From the NCBI GenBank assembly GCA_945982465.1, contig CAMFSB010000135.1, positions 1 through 5,374 of the forward strand: a stretch of DNA of 5,374 nt, given 5' to 3'. A model generated the notes under the pieces. That model searched no databases, was not told the origin of the DNA, and saw only the letters and a list, made by a program, of their open reading frames with translations. The translations under genes and the position numbers were made by a program. Below are positions 4,780 to 5,374 of this stretch, in pieces. The first letter of the stretch is position 1; the number at the start of each line of letters is the position of its first letter. The stretch comes from an uncultured Faecalibacterium sp. (GTDB lineage Bacteria > Bacillota > Clostridia > Oscillospirales > Ruminococcaceae).

Positions 4780-5374
4780 ATGCGGCAGAATTATTTAAAA
4801 AATGCGGCGCTGCTCACCGGTTCCAACCTGCTGCTGCGGCTGGCGGGCATGGCTTTTCGCATTTATCTGGCAAACGCCCTGGGGGACGAGGGGCTGGGGC
4901 TGTATCAGCTGATCCTGGCGTTTTACTCGGTGTTCATCACGCTGGCTACCTCAGGCGTCTCGGTGGCGACCACACGCCTGGTCACCGAGGAACTGAGCAA
5001 AAGCCCGGCGCAGGCGCGCGGCATGATCCGGCATCTGGCGGCGGCCGCCCTGGGGCTGGGGTGCGCGGCAGGGGCGGTGCAATACGCTCTGGCAGACGCC
5101 GCGGCGCGTTGGTGGCTGGGCGACCTGCGGGCCGCGGCGTCGCTGCGGACGCTGGCGTTTTCGCTGCCCTTTATGGCGCTGGCCGCTGTACTGCGGGGGG
5201 CGTTTGTGGCGCTGCGCCGGGTGGAGCCGAATGTGATCAGCCAGATGATCGAACAGGGGTTCCGCATTGCGGTGGTGCTGGTGCTGCTGCGCCGGTGGGC
5301 CGGGCCGGACATCGCCGGCCGGTGCAACGCTGTCCTGCTGGGGGAGACATTGAGCGAGGCGCTGTCCACAGGGC
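4780..5374 (+). CDS. SpoVB/MVF-family flippase, N-terminal part (runs off the right edge)
   Basis: The 198 codons present encode a polytopic membrane protein of the oligosaccharide/lipid-linked flippase superfamily, which moves lipid-bound glycans across the cytoplasmic membrane. The opening MRQNYLKNAALLTGSNLLLR, then RIYLANALGDEGLGLYQLI (27-45) and FITLATSGVSVATTRLVTEE (52-71), is the typical start of SpoVB-like proteins, including the GAEGLGLYQ-like loop and SGV/I-S. Hydrophobic segments fall near 11-34, 39-63, 85-106, 121-143 and 161-173, as expected for the first helices of a 12-14-helix protein of about 450-550 residues. The ATG at 4780 follows AGAAGGG (4768-4774) by 5 bases. In spore formers SpoVB acts in cortex peptidoglycan synthesis, but Clostridia carry several paralogues, some for surface polysaccharides, so the specific role is open and no symbol is given. 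It is divergent from the regulator operon. Confidence 0.88.
   Translation, partial: MRQNYLKNAALLTGSNLLLRLAGMAFRIYLANALGDEGLGLYQLILAFYSVFITLATSGVSVATTRLVTEELSKSPAQARGMIRHLAAAALGLGCAAGAVQYALADAAARWWLGDLRAAASLRTLAFSLPFMALAAVLRGAFVALRRVEPNVISQMIEQGFRIAVVLVLLRRWAGPDIAGRCNAVLLGETLSEALSTG

Noticed and set aside
4923..5369. A minus-strand open frame of 148 codons opposite the flippase
   Set aside because: Ser/Arg/Ala-rich antisense shadow; the plus strand shows conserved SpoVB-like sequence.

Overview
The window looks like chromosomal DNA of a GC-rich, low-oxygen Firmicute of the class Clostridia, most likely an Oscillospirales/Ruminococcaceae-type gut bacterium. This placement is inferred from purine-rich AGGAGG-like ribosome binding sites, sigma-A-type promoters standing in AT-rich islands between GC-rich genes, an Mrp protein with the clostridial Cys-rich N-terminus, and a SpoVB-type flippase. 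No species can be named from the sequence alone.

Layout, left to right. (1) Positions 1-387, minus strand: the first 129 codons of an NADP-type glutamate dehydrogenase (gdhA), running off the left edge. (2) Positions 388-730: a 343-base non-coding region with a strong gdhA promoter, an 8+8 bp dyad over its -35 element, a hairpin in the predicted gdhA leader, an AT-rich upstream tract, a GC-rich inverted repeat and the terminator of the next gene. (3) Positions 731-1561, minus: an Mrp/NBP35-type Fe-S cluster carrier ATPase whose P-loop is strikingly degenerate although the rest is well conserved. (4) Positions 1562-1713: the mrp promoter, plus a 63-bp relic copy of the ABC signature region of the neighbouring transporter gene. 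(5) Positions 1714-3453 and 3450-4553, minus: a two-gene, translationally coupled operon in which an XRE-type helix-turn-helix/helical-repeat regulator precedes a complete ABC-exporter half transporter. (6) Positions 4554-4779: a 226-base divergent intergenic region with overlapping palindromes and a GC-rich inverted repeat. (7) Positions 4780-5374, plus: the N-terminal 198 codons of a SpoVB/MVF-family flippase, running off the right edge.

How the genes work together. Regulator and exporter form one unit: a 4-bp ATGA stop/start overlap and one upstream promoter imply that a helix-turn-helix protein controls production of an exporter, by analogy with drug, peptide or bacteriocin self-protection exporters; the substrate cannot be read from the sequence. 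mrp and gdhA appear to be separate housekeeping transcription units, each with its own promoter, and mrp also has its own terminator. The flippase is transcribed divergently.

I see no CRISPR array, tRNA, rRNA, insertion sequence or clear new defence system. The points most worth a second look are the Mrp P-loop, the ABC signature relic downstream of the transporter, and the palindromes at the gdhA and regulator promoters.
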